Of a stretch of 64,000 nt of DNA, positions 42,201 to 48,427 are shown in pieces. The notes below the pieces were generated by a model. It was not told the DNA's origin. It ran no database searches and saw only the letters and a list, made by a program, of their open reading frames with translations. Numbering within the stretch: position 1 is the stretch's first letter; the number at the start of each line of letters is the position of its first letter. Source of the stretch: a virus; the IMG/VR virus record IMGVR_UViG_3300036845_000721, positions 1 through 64,000 of that record; one strand, 5' to 3'. The position numbers and the translations under genes are program-made.

Positions 42201-43605
42201 CAAGACCGACGAGCTGTCCCGGCTGGCCGCTAAGCACGGCGGCTACGACATGATCCCGGCCGACGATCCGGAGTACCTGGCCTACCTCCGCGGCGACCTG
42301 GACGCCACCCGCGGCGTCGCCGGGCAGCTGCTGCGGCACTACGACGAGGACGCCTACCTGCCGCGCGAGCACGAACTGGCCCGGATCGCCGGGCACATGG
42401 CGCTGAACGGGCTGGCGGTCGACATCCCGCTGCTGACCCAGCGGTACGAGGCCGGCGAGCAGCGCAGGCAAGACGCCCTGCAGGCACTGCACGACGGCTG
42501 GGGCCTGCCGCTCGGCCGGGCCGTGATGCGCGGGCGCGGTCACGCCCGGCACGAGGAGACCGAAGGGTTCACCGCGCCGCTGGCCACCGCCGAAGGCCGC
42601 GCCTGGCTGGCCGCCCAGTGGGAGCGGTACCAGGTCCCGGACCCGCCGCTGACCGCGAAGGGACTGCTGGCCATCGGCAGCGACGAGCTCGCGGTCATCG
42701 GCCGCGACCCGGACTGCCCGCCGGACCTGCGGGCGATGCTGGCGCTGATGAACATCGTCACCACCACCCGGTCGGTCTACCAGACCGCGCGGGCGTGGCT
42801 GTGCCCGGACGGCAAGGTGCACCCGAAGATCAGCTTCCGGCAGGCGTCCGGCCGCTGGTCGGTCACCGACCCCGGGCTGACCGTGTTCGGCAAGCACGAG
42901 GGACGGCACGTGGAACGGGACATCTTCACCGCCAGCGAAGGCCGGGTGCTGATGAGTTTCGACCTGGAGCAGGTGGACATGCGGGCGATCGCCGGGCACA
43001 GCCAGGACCCGGCCTACATGGAGCTGTTCAGGCCCGGCCGCGACGCGCACTCCGAGATCGCCGCCCGGGTGTTCGGCGAGGCGCCCCGGGACGCGAAAGG
43101 CCGCCACCCGATGCGCCAGCCCGCGAAAGCCCGGGGCCACGGCTGGAACTACGGGATGGGTCCGGACCGGATGATCCGCGACGGGGTCGACCCGGACATG
43201 GCCTACGGGTTCGACAACGGGATGAAAGCCGCGTTCCCGGTGCTGTGCGACTGGCGCGAGGGCATCCGCGCCATCGCGGCGGCCGGCGGCATCCTGGACA
43301 ACGGGTTCGGCCGCCGGATGCGCGCCGACCCGCGGCACGCGCACACCGTCGCCCCGGCGCTGATGGGCCAAGGGGGAGCCCGCGACATCATGGGCCAGTG
43401 CCTGCTGCAGATCGACCCGGCGCTGCGCCCGTACATGGTGCTGCAGGTGCACGACGAGGTAATCCTGGACGTTCCGGAGGGCGATGCCGGGGAGGCCGCC
43501 GCCGAGGTCCGCCGGGCCATGACCTGGACCTGGCGGGACGTCCCGATCCTGTGCGACCAGGCCGGCCCCGGCCGGTCCTGGGGCGAGCTGTCGGGGGACA
43601 AGTGA
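39265..43605 (+). CDS. TOPRIM / AAA+ helicase / family A DNA polymerase fusion
   Basis: 1446 residues in one uninterrupted frame from ATG 39265. (i) Residues about 95-195: TOPRIM/DUF3854-like part, VIIAEGTKQSLAV and HPVVIMLDADAAENL. (ii) About 395-630: P-loop ATPase, Walker A GLQPGVGKG (439-447), Walker B LVWFDEAH (D493, E494), then ATGNQ sensor. (iii) 736-855: Gly/Pro/Thr linker with three LP(D/E)LGG-type repeats. (iv) From 862: 3'-5' exonuclease (D862, E864; Y1007, D1011). (v) Polymerase: motif A D1233 in SFDLEQVDMRAIAG, motif B K1288 to Y1296, motif C VHDE (H1396-E1398). A primase-helicase region and the replicative polymerase in one chain; no separate primase gene is visible. Confidence 0.88.
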   Translation: MADLMPPPVAWLSDIHRAYLNEHAVTDEIIATARIRSEGEVIVFPWRDSDLVTEQRRVWPEPEDGLPEGMPKYWWEAGHSPHLWAVRPVTGLPASAPVIIAEGTKQSLAVASWAPLEYAVYGMPGCDIGLVSMLQRAGLDRFGGHPVVIMLDADAAENLNVYEAGEKLAELLDLEGAAAIAFTRLPAQGKDGIDDFLGLVEPEGRRTEVLAKLLSRAEPKPAGRRPVRRPVSEEPPDTGGLPAVTVNKNRREVIHEILWHLQQRWNGTELFCYGGALTRLRETATEPLEEGAFLRWMVEAVCPVKYTPAGPASPARYEPTWPDQQTVKALLSSGDEFAPLTRVSRTPFIRADGTVCAKNGYDPASQTMLITGNSGMDQLDIPHEPTQQQAITAAGYLLDEWLGDMPFRDRASRAGALALVLTQFIRGLVPLAPLAVISGLQPGVGKGLLADCVQLMIAGEAAPPLPWSQVDDEENRKQITSAFKAGANLVWFDEAHQIESLALSRAITSLTYADRILGLTKQVSWPNQVTWLATGNQVAASSDMARRAYWIELYPDVPDPENRPESDFSHPDLRGWTLDARPRLITEALTVIRAWYAAGRPPHSRGLLMGSFETWDKMMSGILAYAGIDGFLGNLAAKRAERDVTGGYWAEHVAWLRAQFGAGEFAAQDVKIRAAGSGGAWDAPPRLEDLSREGWTRVLGQAYARNADRWYGQFRLHRSGEGFGHSARWTIQQRGEETALPAPRDNTLPDLGGGNRGNESGPPANGSFAAPTANETLPELGGYGNGGTEMRSPATETMPELGGLPENSGFGGTGGTTTPGVHVRAGAGAHARVTREGDFVPLAPPVPPNPPVAGTGPVLGFDLETGEAGKLFTYTPHDETGYVRLAGITGPSGANMITGVPQLLAMLGMARRAYGHNILGFDGLALARWAGADWDWFCDRAVDTELIARQAFPPRSRESGTSADKLGLDAVAALLGLSGKTDELSRLAAKHGGYDMIPADDPEYLAYLRGDLDATRGVAGQLLRHYDEDAYLPREHELARIAGHMALNGLAVDIPLLTQRYEAGEQRRQDALQALHDGWGLPLGRAVMRGRGHARHEETEGFTAPLATAEGRAWLAAQWERYQVPDPPLTAKGLLAIGSDELAVIGRDPDCPPDLRAMLALMNIVTTTRSVYQTARAWLCPDGKVHPKISFRQASGRWSVTDPGLTVFGKHEGRHVERDIFTASEGRVLMSFDLEQVDMRAIAGHSQDPAYMELFRPGRDAHSEIAARVFGEAPRDAKGRHPMRQPAKARGHGWNYGMGPDRMIRDGVDPDMAYGFDNGMKAAFPVLCDWREGIRAIAAAGGILDNGFGRRMRADPRHAHTVAPALMGQGGARDIMGQCLLQIDPALRPYMVLQVHDEVILDVPEGDAGEAAAEVRRAMTWTWRDVPILCDQAGPGRSWGELSGDK
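41515..41820 (+). repeat. G-run/C-run repeats inside the polymerase linker
   Basis: GGGGGAACA-type units occur at about 41515-41538, 41617-41640 and 41694-41716, with the inverted form (GTTCCCC, TGTTCCCCC) at 41636 and 41788-41815. They encode the low-complexity hinge. The stretch also uses more A-rich codons than its neighbours. It may be only codon-level repetition, or an embedded binding array. Confidence 0.5.
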
Positions 43606-43814
43606 GGACCCGGCCGTTCATGCGGGCGCACTTCGCCTGCGACCCGGGCGGCTGCGGCGCGCGGCCGGGTGAGCCGTGCCTGAACTACACCGGGCGCGGC
43701 GGCCGGTACGGCGAGCCGGTGGAGGACGTGCACGCGGCCCGGCTGCGGAAGTTCCGGGCCTGGACCCGCGCTGAGCAGCAGCTGGAATCTTCCGGCCGAT
43801 CGGAGAATCAGTGA
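43602..43814 (+). CDS. Small zinc-binding protein (phage C-x(n)-PGEPC type)
   Basis: 70 residues from GTG 43602 (overlaps the polymerase TGA). AHFACDPGGCGARPGEPCLN followed by a DVHAARLRKFRAW helix is the usual small zinc-binding domain of actinophages (C..C.A.PG.PC...H). Likely nucleic-acid contact; coupled to the polymerase. The tail SSGRSENQ is encoded partly by a degenerate start hairpin. Confidence 0.7.
   Translation: MRTRPFMRAHFACDPGGCGARPGEPCLNYTGRGGRYGEPVEDVHAARLRKFRAWTRAEQQLESSGRSENQ
43790..43807 (+). promoter_or_regulatory. Start-associated hairpin, degenerate copy 4
   Basis: TTCCGGCCGATCGGAGAA keeps the core CCGATCGG palindrome and overall order, followed by TCAGTG with the GTG start. 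It lacks a full AGGAG element; weaker than the other copies. Confidence 0.45.
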
Positions 43815-44452
43815 ACGATCAGGATCAGGCTGTGCTGGACGGCAGCATGGGCGCCTGGGAGCGCAGCCGCCCGCCCGGGATTCTCCGGCAGGCACGGCTG
43901 CTGCCGCCCGGCATGCGCTGCACGGCGTACTGGTACTCGGCGCGCCGGGGGCTGCCGACAGCGATGTGCTGCCTGCTGGAGCTGGGATCGCGGGCGGCGC
44001 ACATGGCCCGCCAGGCGGGGCAGGCCACGGTGCGCGTTGCCGAGGGTCCGTTCCTGGTCAACACCTGGCCCGAGGAGTTCTGGGACGCCGCCGCGGCCAC
44101 GATGGACTGGCGCTGGACCGCCTGGCAGTACGCGGCCGGCGCCCGGATGCTCGTCGGTGACAGCAGCGACGCCGAGTTCACCGCCTGCCTGGACCGCTAC
44201 GGCGCCGAGCTGGCCGCGGGCTGCGGGCTACCCCGCCGGCCCGGCCCGGACGGTGAGACGTGGCCGGACTGGATCTGGGGCCGGGTCTCCGGCGCGATGG
44301 CGAACAACGCGGCCGAGTACGGTGACTGGCACCTGGGCAGCCAGGACCTGGACGAGCTGCTGAACGGCGCCGCCTGCGAGATCTACCGGCAGCCGGTCCC
44401 GCGCGGCGACCCGGAGCACCCGCACGGCTACTGGGAAGCCGGCGACTACTAG
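43811..44452 (+). CDS. Hypothetical protein
   Basis: 213 residues from GTG 43811. RQARLLPPGMRCTAYWYSAR, AHMARQAGQATVRVAEGPFL, NTWPEEFWDAAAATMDWRWT. Rich in Trp and Ala, acidic C-terminus (DLDELLNGAACEIYRQPVPR). No family recognised. Last gene but one of the replication block. Confidence 0.7.
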   Translation: MNDQDQAVLDGSMGAWERSRPPGILRQARLLPPGMRCTAYWYSARRGLPTAMCCLLELGSRAAHMARQAGQATVRVAEGPFLVNTWPEEFWDAAAATMDWRWTAWQYAAGARMLVGDSSDAEFTACLDRYGAELAAGCGLPRRPGPDGETWPDWIWGRVSGAMANNAAEYGDWHLGSQDLDELLNGAACEIYRQPVPRGDPEHPHGYWEAGDY

Positions 44453-44461
44453 GCTGGGGCC

Positions 44462-45379
44462 ATGGCACTGGTAGCGCGCGGTTACGACTGCTCGTGGGAT
44501 CCTCCCGACCAGCAGTGCATGAAGAACGCCGGGTACGCGTTCATGGTCCGGTACGCGTCACGAGACCCGTCGCAGGCAGGCAAGAACCTGACCCGGGCCG
44601 AGCTCGATTCAGCGCTGGCGAAGGGCCTCGGGGTCTGCGTGGTCTGGCAGGATTCCAAGTCGCAGATGAAGGGCGGCTACTCGGCCGGCACCTCGCACGC
44701 CGGCAGCGCGGACTCATTCGTGCGGGGCCTGGGCCTGGGCGGTATCCCGGTTTACTTCGCGTGCGACTTCGATCCCGTCTCGTCCGACTGGGCCGCGGTC
44801 GACGGCTACTGCGACGGGGTGAAAGCGGTGCTCGGGAAGTCCCGGGCCGGGGGATACGGCGGTTACAGCTTCATCAAGCGCGAGCTGGACGCGGGCCGGA
44901 TCACCTGGGCCTGGCAAACCTACGCTTGGAGCGGCAGCCCGACGACGTGGGACGCCCGCGCCCAGATGCGCCAGGTGAAAAACGATTACGCCCGCTGTGA
45001 CGGCTACATCGATGACGACGAGGCGCACGCCGCCGACTACGGCCAGTGGCCCCGCCCGGCCGCCGCCGCCCCGCAGCAGGCCGAGGCACTGGACCCGGTG
45101 TGCCTGCCGCCCCGGGCCGTGTCAGGCCGGCAGGTCTCCGTCTGCCTGAACGGCCCGCACCGCGACTTCGGGATCTGCGTGGACGCCTCCGTGCTGCAGG
45201 GCTCGGTGCACATCCGGGCCGCGCTGCACCTCATCAGCGGCGGCTGGCACGTCATCCAGGTCTACGCCGACCCCGGGCACGACCGGGTGGTGGTCAGCCC
45301 GCCGTCGCCCTACGACGGCGCCAGCCTGCACCGGCAGGACGACCAGCCGGTGGACGTCTGGCCGGTGTTCACGGCGTAA
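44462..45379 (+). CDS. Second lysin: DUF1906 glycoside-hydrolase-like protein with shared C-terminal domain
   Basis: 305 residues from ATG 44462. Residues 5-200 are a DUF1906 (Rv2525c-like) TIM-barrel: ARGYDCSWDPPDQQCMKNAG, YAFMVRYASRDPSQ, GLGVCVVWQDSKSQ, IPVYFACDFDPVSSDWAAVD, TWAWQTYAWSG. After a Pro/Ala linker the last 90 residues (RQVSVCLNGPHRDFGICVDA, SGGWHVIQV, QPVDVWPVF) match the C-terminal domain of the amidase at 8623-9501. It probably degrades or binds peptidoglycan. Odd location: end of the replication block, 2 nt from a convergent gene. Only a weak ribosome site (GGCTGGGGCC). Confidence 0.8.
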   Translation: MALVARGYDCSWDPPDQQCMKNAGYAFMVRYASRDPSQAGKNLTRAELDSALAKGLGVCVVWQDSKSQMKGGYSAGTSHAGSADSFVRGLGLGGIPVYFACDFDPVSSDWAAVDGYCDGVKAVLGKSRAGGYGGYSFIKRELDAGRITWAWQTYAWSGSPTTWDARAQMRQVKNDYARCDGYIDDDEAHAADYGQWPRPAAAAPQQAEALDPVCLPPRAVSGRQVSVCLNGPHRDFGICVDASVLQGSVHIRAALHLISGGWHVIQVYADPGHDRVVVSPPSPYDGASLHRQDDQPVDVWPVFTA

Positions 45380-45381
45380 CG

Positions 45382-45606
45382 TCAGCCGTCCTCTCCGAAC
45401 AGCCGGACCAGGGCGCGCCCCAGCTCGGCTGCCTCCTCGCGCGGCATCTGGAACTCGCCCCGTTCGGCGCCCGCCGGCCCGAGTACCGCGAACCGGATCG
45501 TCCTGGTTTCGAGCCTGGGCGGCATCTCGCTGCCGTCCGCGTGGTCATCCACCTGGACGGCGAGCGTCCTGCCGCCCTCGCAGGCGGTTTCCTTGACGGT
45601 GATCAT
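45382..45606 (-). CDS. Small protein, function unknown
   Basis: 74 residues from ATG 45606 with GAACAGGAGACAGCAC upstream. ITVKETACEGGRTLAVQVDD, then a beta strand FAVLGPAGAERGEFQMP and a helix EAAELGRALVRLFG. Its stop lies 2 nt from the stop of the DUF1906 gene on the other strand. Confidence 0.72.
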   Translation of the reverse strand: MITVKETACEGGRTLAVQVDDHADGSEMPPRLETRTIRFAVLGPAGAERGEFQMPREEAAELGRALVRLFGEDG

Positions 45607-46163
45607 GTGCTGTCTCCTGTTCTGGTGATGGTTAACTGAATCGCCCGGACCCGCTGCCATACCGGCTTCGGCTCGGCCAGCCCGGCCTGGATCAGCTTGG
45701 TGCGCCGGTCGCCGAGCGTCCAGGCGACCGCCGCGGCCAGGTTGAGGCAGCCGTCGGCAGGCAGCGTGACGAACTGCCGGCAGACCGCCCGGATCCCGGT
45801 GTGCTGTTCCTCCTCCAGCGAGCCGTCCTCCGGCCCGAACACGTACAGCGCATTCTCCGGGTGCTCGAACCAGGCCAGGTCCTGCGCGGTGCGGCTGATC
45901 TCCACCGCGACCGGCTCCGTGCCCGGCGGGAACTCCTCCAGCCAGCGGTACGGGTCCGCCGGGAGCAGCTGCGTGGTGTACCGGGGCATCCGCTCCTCGC
46001 GCGGCAGCCGGCTCATCGCCCGCCACTCGGCTTCCGCCCGGTTGCCGGTGTACCACAGCTGCGCCACGCCCAGGCAGGCGCAGGTCCGCAGCGCCTTGCC
46101 GACGTTCCCGGCTTTTTTCGGGTCGATCAGCAGTACCGCCGGCGTGATTCCCTGGCTGGTCAT
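45603..46163 (-). CDS. SpoU/TrmH-family (SPOUT) RNA methyltransferase
   Basis: 186 residues from ATG 46163. VLLIDPKKAGNVGKALRTCA (motif 1, with the conserved N), NALYVFGPEDGSLEEE (motif 2) and FVTLPADGCLNLAAAVAWTL (motif 3) are the three SpoU signatures that build the knotted S-adenosylmethionine site. Family members 2'-O-methylate rRNA or tRNA. Rare in phages of this type. Preceded by a 4-nt overlap with the Cys-rich gene. Confidence 0.82.
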   Translation of the reverse strand: MTSQGITPAVLLIDPKKAGNVGKALRTCACLGVAQLWYTGNRAEAEWRAMSRLPREERMPRYTTQLLPADPYRWLEEFPPGTEPVAVEISRTAQDLAWFEHPENALYVFGPEDGSLEEEQHTGIRAVCRQFVTLPADGCLNLAAAVAWTLGDRRTKLIQAGLAEPKPVWQRVRAIQLTITRTGDST

Positions 46164-46558
46164 GACCGTACCTGCGTCCGGTCGTACAGCGGGACGTACT
46201 GGCCGATCATCGCGTGCTCCCGGCAGCCGGTTTCGGAGCACGCGATGAACCGCCCGTTCTGGAGGTGGGCCAGCCGCTCGCCCAGGCAGCAGGCGCAGGA
46301 CGGCCGGGCGTGGATGTGCTCGGCCAGGCAGCCGACCGTTACCGTGAAGATCGCGTAGTGGCGGCACGGCCCGTCGCCAGCCAGCCAGGCTCCGCACCGC
46401 CGGGCCGGGTCCGGGCCGCCCAGGAAGGCCTGCAGCGTGACCGGGTAGCCCGGGTCCTCCCACGGGTCCGGGTCCTCCCAGTATTCCGCGATCTGGCTGA
46501 TCTGGCCGTCGCAGCCGGCGGCCAGCGTCTCCAGCAGCGTTTCCGTGACGGTGATCAT
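46160..46558 (-). CDS. Cys-rich protein, function unknown
   Basis: 132 residues from ATG 46558 with GAACAGGAGACACGACC upstream. Cysteines cluster: DPARRCGAWLAG, PCRHYAIFTVTVGCLAEHI, SCACCLGERLAHL, IACSETGCREHAM. Probably binds two zinc ions. Adjacent to the methyltransferase, so an RNA-related role is possible. Confidence 0.7.
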   Translation of the reverse strand: MITVTETLLETLAAGCDGQISQIAEYWEDPDPWEDPGYPVTLQAFLGGPDPARRCGAWLAGDGPCRHYAIFTVTVGCLAEHIHARPSCACCLGERLAHLQNGRFIACSETGCREHAMIGQYVPLYDRTQVRS

Positions 46559-46577
46559 GGTCGTGTCTCCTGTTCGC

Positions 46578-46697
46578 TTATCCTGACAGTGCCGCAGCGG
46601 CATGGTTAACCGCCAGTCTCGTGCGGTGCCGGTTTCGGGGACGGAGCCATCTGCGGCCGTCCATTCCGGGCCGGGGCCGCACGGGACGCCAGCTCAT
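46578..46697 (-). CDS. Arg-rich micro-protein (39 residues)
   Basis: ATG 46697 overlaps the upstream TGA (ATGA) and the stop falls immediately before the next gene's GAACAGGAGAC. Content SWRPVRPRPGMDGRRWLRPR then NRHRTRLAVNHAAALSG. No protein evidence; supported by overlap geometry only. Confidence 0.4.
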   Translation of the reverse strand: MSWRPVRPRPGMDGRRWLRPRNRHRTRLAVNHAAAALSG

Positions 46698-46939
46698 CCG
46701 GCGCAGTCGATGACCGTCATCGGCCAGTACCGGGCGACCTCGGTCGCGCCGCCGTCCCGGACGTGCAGGATCTCCCAGCCCGTGCCGACGGGCAGCCCGC
46801 GAATGTGCTGCGCTAGCTCCCCGGGCAGGGTGAACCGGCGGGTGGTCTCCGGGTCCGGGTGCGGATAGCCCCGGATGATGTACTCGTCGCCTTCGCGGTC
46901 CGGTTCCATCAGCGTGGACTTGCCGTCTGCCATGATCAT
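46694..46939 (-). CDS. Small protein, function unknown
   Basis: 81 residues from ATG 46939 (GGGGGAGCG upstream; ATGA overlap). IMADGKSTLMEPDREGDEYI, RRFTLPGELAQHIRGLPVGT, HVRDGGATEVARYWPMTVI. Small alpha/beta; no motif. Confidence 0.68.
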   Translation of the reverse strand: MIMADGKSTLMEPDREGDEYIIRGYPHPDPETTRRFTLPGELAQHIRGLPVGTGWEILHVRDGGATEVARYWPMTVIDCAG

Positions 46940-47208
46940 GATCGCTCCCCCGCCGTTACGGGTTCCTCGGCCGCCGCCTTGTCCGTGGGCCGCCAGTGGT
47001 AGGCGGAGCCCGTGCCGATGTCGGTGACGAAGCCGCGCGCCTGCAGGTGCGTGAGCTCGGCGTTGGCCGTGGTCCGGCTGAGCCCGGTCGCGGCCGAGAC
47101 CTGGCGGGTGTTCACGGTCCGGCCGGCCGCGGCCAGGCGGCAGACTGCCCGGTAGATGTCCATCTCCCGGCCGGTCAGGTACTCGGCGCCGTCCTTGAGG
47201 TACGTCAC
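46936..47208 (-). CDS. Winged-helix regulator
   Basis: 90 residues from GTG 47208 (CAGGAGGCAGCAC upstream). LTGREMDIYRAVCRLAAAGR, VNTRQVSAATGLSRTTANAE (helix-turn-helix), LTHLQARGFVTDIGTGSAYH (wing). A MarR/ArsR-sized transcription regulator. Possible control gene for the second leftward block. Confidence 0.75.
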   Translation of the reverse strand: MTYLKDGAEYLTGREMDIYRAVCRLAAAGRTVNTRQVSAATGLSRTTANAELTHLQARGFVTDIGTGSAYHWRPTDKAAAEEPVTAGERS

Positions 47209-47534
47209 GTGCTGCCTCCTGTCTCGGATGTCCCGGTCGGCGGCGGCCCGTAGGCGCAGACCGAGATGTGTGCGTACAGCTGGTCCCCGGCCGCGATCGC
47301 GGTCTGCTGGTCAGCGGTCAGCGGGACTATCTGGTCGGTGGTCAGCGCCCGGGCGTTCCTGGCTTCCGCGTCGATCGTGGAGAAGACCTGGTACGGGGTC
47401 TGGACGGCCAGCCGGCCGGCGTCCCAGCCGGTGAGCATGGCCGCGTGCGCGATCGCCTCGGTCTCCAGCTCGGCCGGGGTGTGCCCGGTGACCAGGACCT
47501 GCTCGGTGATGAACCGGGGTGTGCGGTCTTCCAT
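47205..47534 (-). CDS. Hypothetical protein behind a start hairpin
   Basis: 109 residues from ATG 47534. EDRTPRFITEQVLVTGHTPA, then VQTPYQVFSTIDAEARNARA and an ISVCAYGPPPTG end. The leader has the 9-bp hairpin at 47555-47576 and GAACAGGAGACAGGC. Its tail SETGGST includes translated start-element sequence of the next gene. Confidence 0.72.
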   Translation of the reverse strand: MEDRTPRFITEQVLVTGHTPAELETEAIAHAAMLTGWDAGRLAVQTPYQVFSTIDAEARNARALTTDQIVPLTADQQTAIAAGDQLYAHISVCAYGPPPTGTSETGGST

Positions 47535-47554
47535 TGCCTGTCTCCTGTTCCTGA

Positions 47555-47576
47555 ATTTTCCGGCTGACCGGAAAAT
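47555..47576 (-). promoter_or_regulatory. Start-associated hairpin, copy 5
   Basis: ATTTTCCGG-N4-CCGGAAAAT, perfect 9-bp arms. On the minus strand it is followed by TCAGGAACAGGAGACAG and the start codon. Confidence 0.74.
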
Positions 47577-47633
47577 CGTTATTCCCCCCTGCATTCAGGT
47601 TTCCCTGGCGGGAGCGGTCGTTATCGTGGCCGT

Positions 47634-48371
47634 GTGAGTGTCAGGTCCGGGCCGGGCGCCGCGCCGCGCGGCCACCGCTGGGAGCGGTTCGCCCGGATGG
47701 TGGTCGCCCGTTACGGCGGGCTGTGCCATCTCTGCGGCCATGGCGGCGCCCGGCAGGCCGACCACGTGATCTCGGTGGCCGACCGGCCGGACCTGGCCTG
47801 GGACATGTCCAACTGCCGGCCCGCGCACGGCGCGCCCGGCAACCCGTGCCCGGTGTGCTCCCCGAAGGCCGGCAAGCCGGTGAACTGCAACCAGCTTCGC
47901 GGCCCGATGAGTATCGAGCGGGCGAAGCGGATCATCGCCGAGCTGACCGGCGGCGGCCAGCACGCCCGGCCCCAGGCCCGGCCGGAACCGGACCCGGGAG
48001 CCGGGCGCGACTGGTTACGCCAGCTTGTCCATGTCCGGCGTTGCGCGGAATGCCTTGAAGCCGATGTTGTTAGCTCCGCACGCGGACAGCGGGATGCCGA
48101 GTTCTCCGCCGAAGTTGCCGGCCCCGTTGGGGTTGTAGTCCATGATCACCTCCTCCCGAGAGTGCCGGGCGGGCCGTACCGGACCGGGTCCGGGACTTTC
48201 GCCCAGTCGATGCGGATTGTTACCGCGTCATGGTCGCCCTCGGTGTCGGGGGTGATCACGATCGCGTCCTCGGGAAGCGAGTTCAGGATCCAGTCCAGCG
48301 CCAGTCCGGCACAGACCCGCTCGCTGGCGATCTGGGTGACGCCGGGTTCGTTGCGGCGCAGCTTCCGGTAG
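47634..48371 (+). CDS. HNH endonuclease (plus strand, 3' end overlaps minus-strand genes)
   Basis: GTG 47634. Residues 28-90 are an HNH domain: LCHLCGHGGARQADHVISVA (first Cys pair and D-H), then NCRPAHGAPGNPCPVCSPKA, a zinc finger around the catalytic site. The gene lies opposite to all neighbours. In this frame no stop occurs until 48371, although the domain and its basic tail end near 48010 at AGRDW, a usual C-terminal ending for phage HNH proteins; the remainder is antisense to two minus-strand genes. The real end may be near 48012 or the stop was lost. Confidence 0.72.
   Translation: MSVRSGPGAAPRGHRWERFARMVVARYGGLCHLCGHGGARQADHVISVADRPDLAWDMSNCRPAHGAPGNPCPVCSPKAGKPVNCNQLRGPMSIERAKRIIAELTGGGQHARPQARPEPDPGAGRDWLRQLVHVRRCAECLEADVVSSARGQRDAEFSAEVAGPVGVVVHDHLLPRVPGGPYRTGSGTFAQSMRIVTASWSPSVSGVITIASSGSEFRIQSSASPAQTRSLAIWVTPGSLRRSFR
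48015..48143 (-). CDS. Micro-protein (42 residues)
   Basis: ATG 48143 is preceded by GGGAGGAGGTGATC, one of the best ribosome sites in the window. DYNPNGAGNFGGELGIPLSA, then CGANNIGFKAFRATPDMDKL. Its stop codon region is antisense to the HNH gene. Function unknown. Confidence 0.72.
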   Translation of the reverse strand: MDYNPNGAGNFGGELGIPLSACGANNIGFKAFRATPDMDKLA

Positions 48372-48427
48372 GTGGTGAGCCGGAAGCTGACTGCCGGGAC
48401 TGTCTCCTGCTGGCTGCTGGTTGTCAT
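48146..48427 (-). CDS. Small protein, function unknown
   Basis: 93 residues from ATG 48427 with GACAGGAGCAGCG upstream. VPAVSFRLTTYRKLRRNEPG, GLALDWILNSLPEDAIVITP, and a DAVTIRIDWAKVP strand, an alpha/beta pattern without known match. Confidence 0.68.
   Translation of the reverse strand: MTTSSQQETVPAVSFRLTTYRKLRRNEPGVTQIASERVCAGLALDWILNSLPEDAIVITPDTEGDHDAVTIRIDWAKVPDPVRYGPPGTLGRR

Noticed and set aside
41323-43452. 709-residue minus-strand frame over the polymerase
   Set aside because: Antisense shadow of the exo/pol domain; no motif or start signal.
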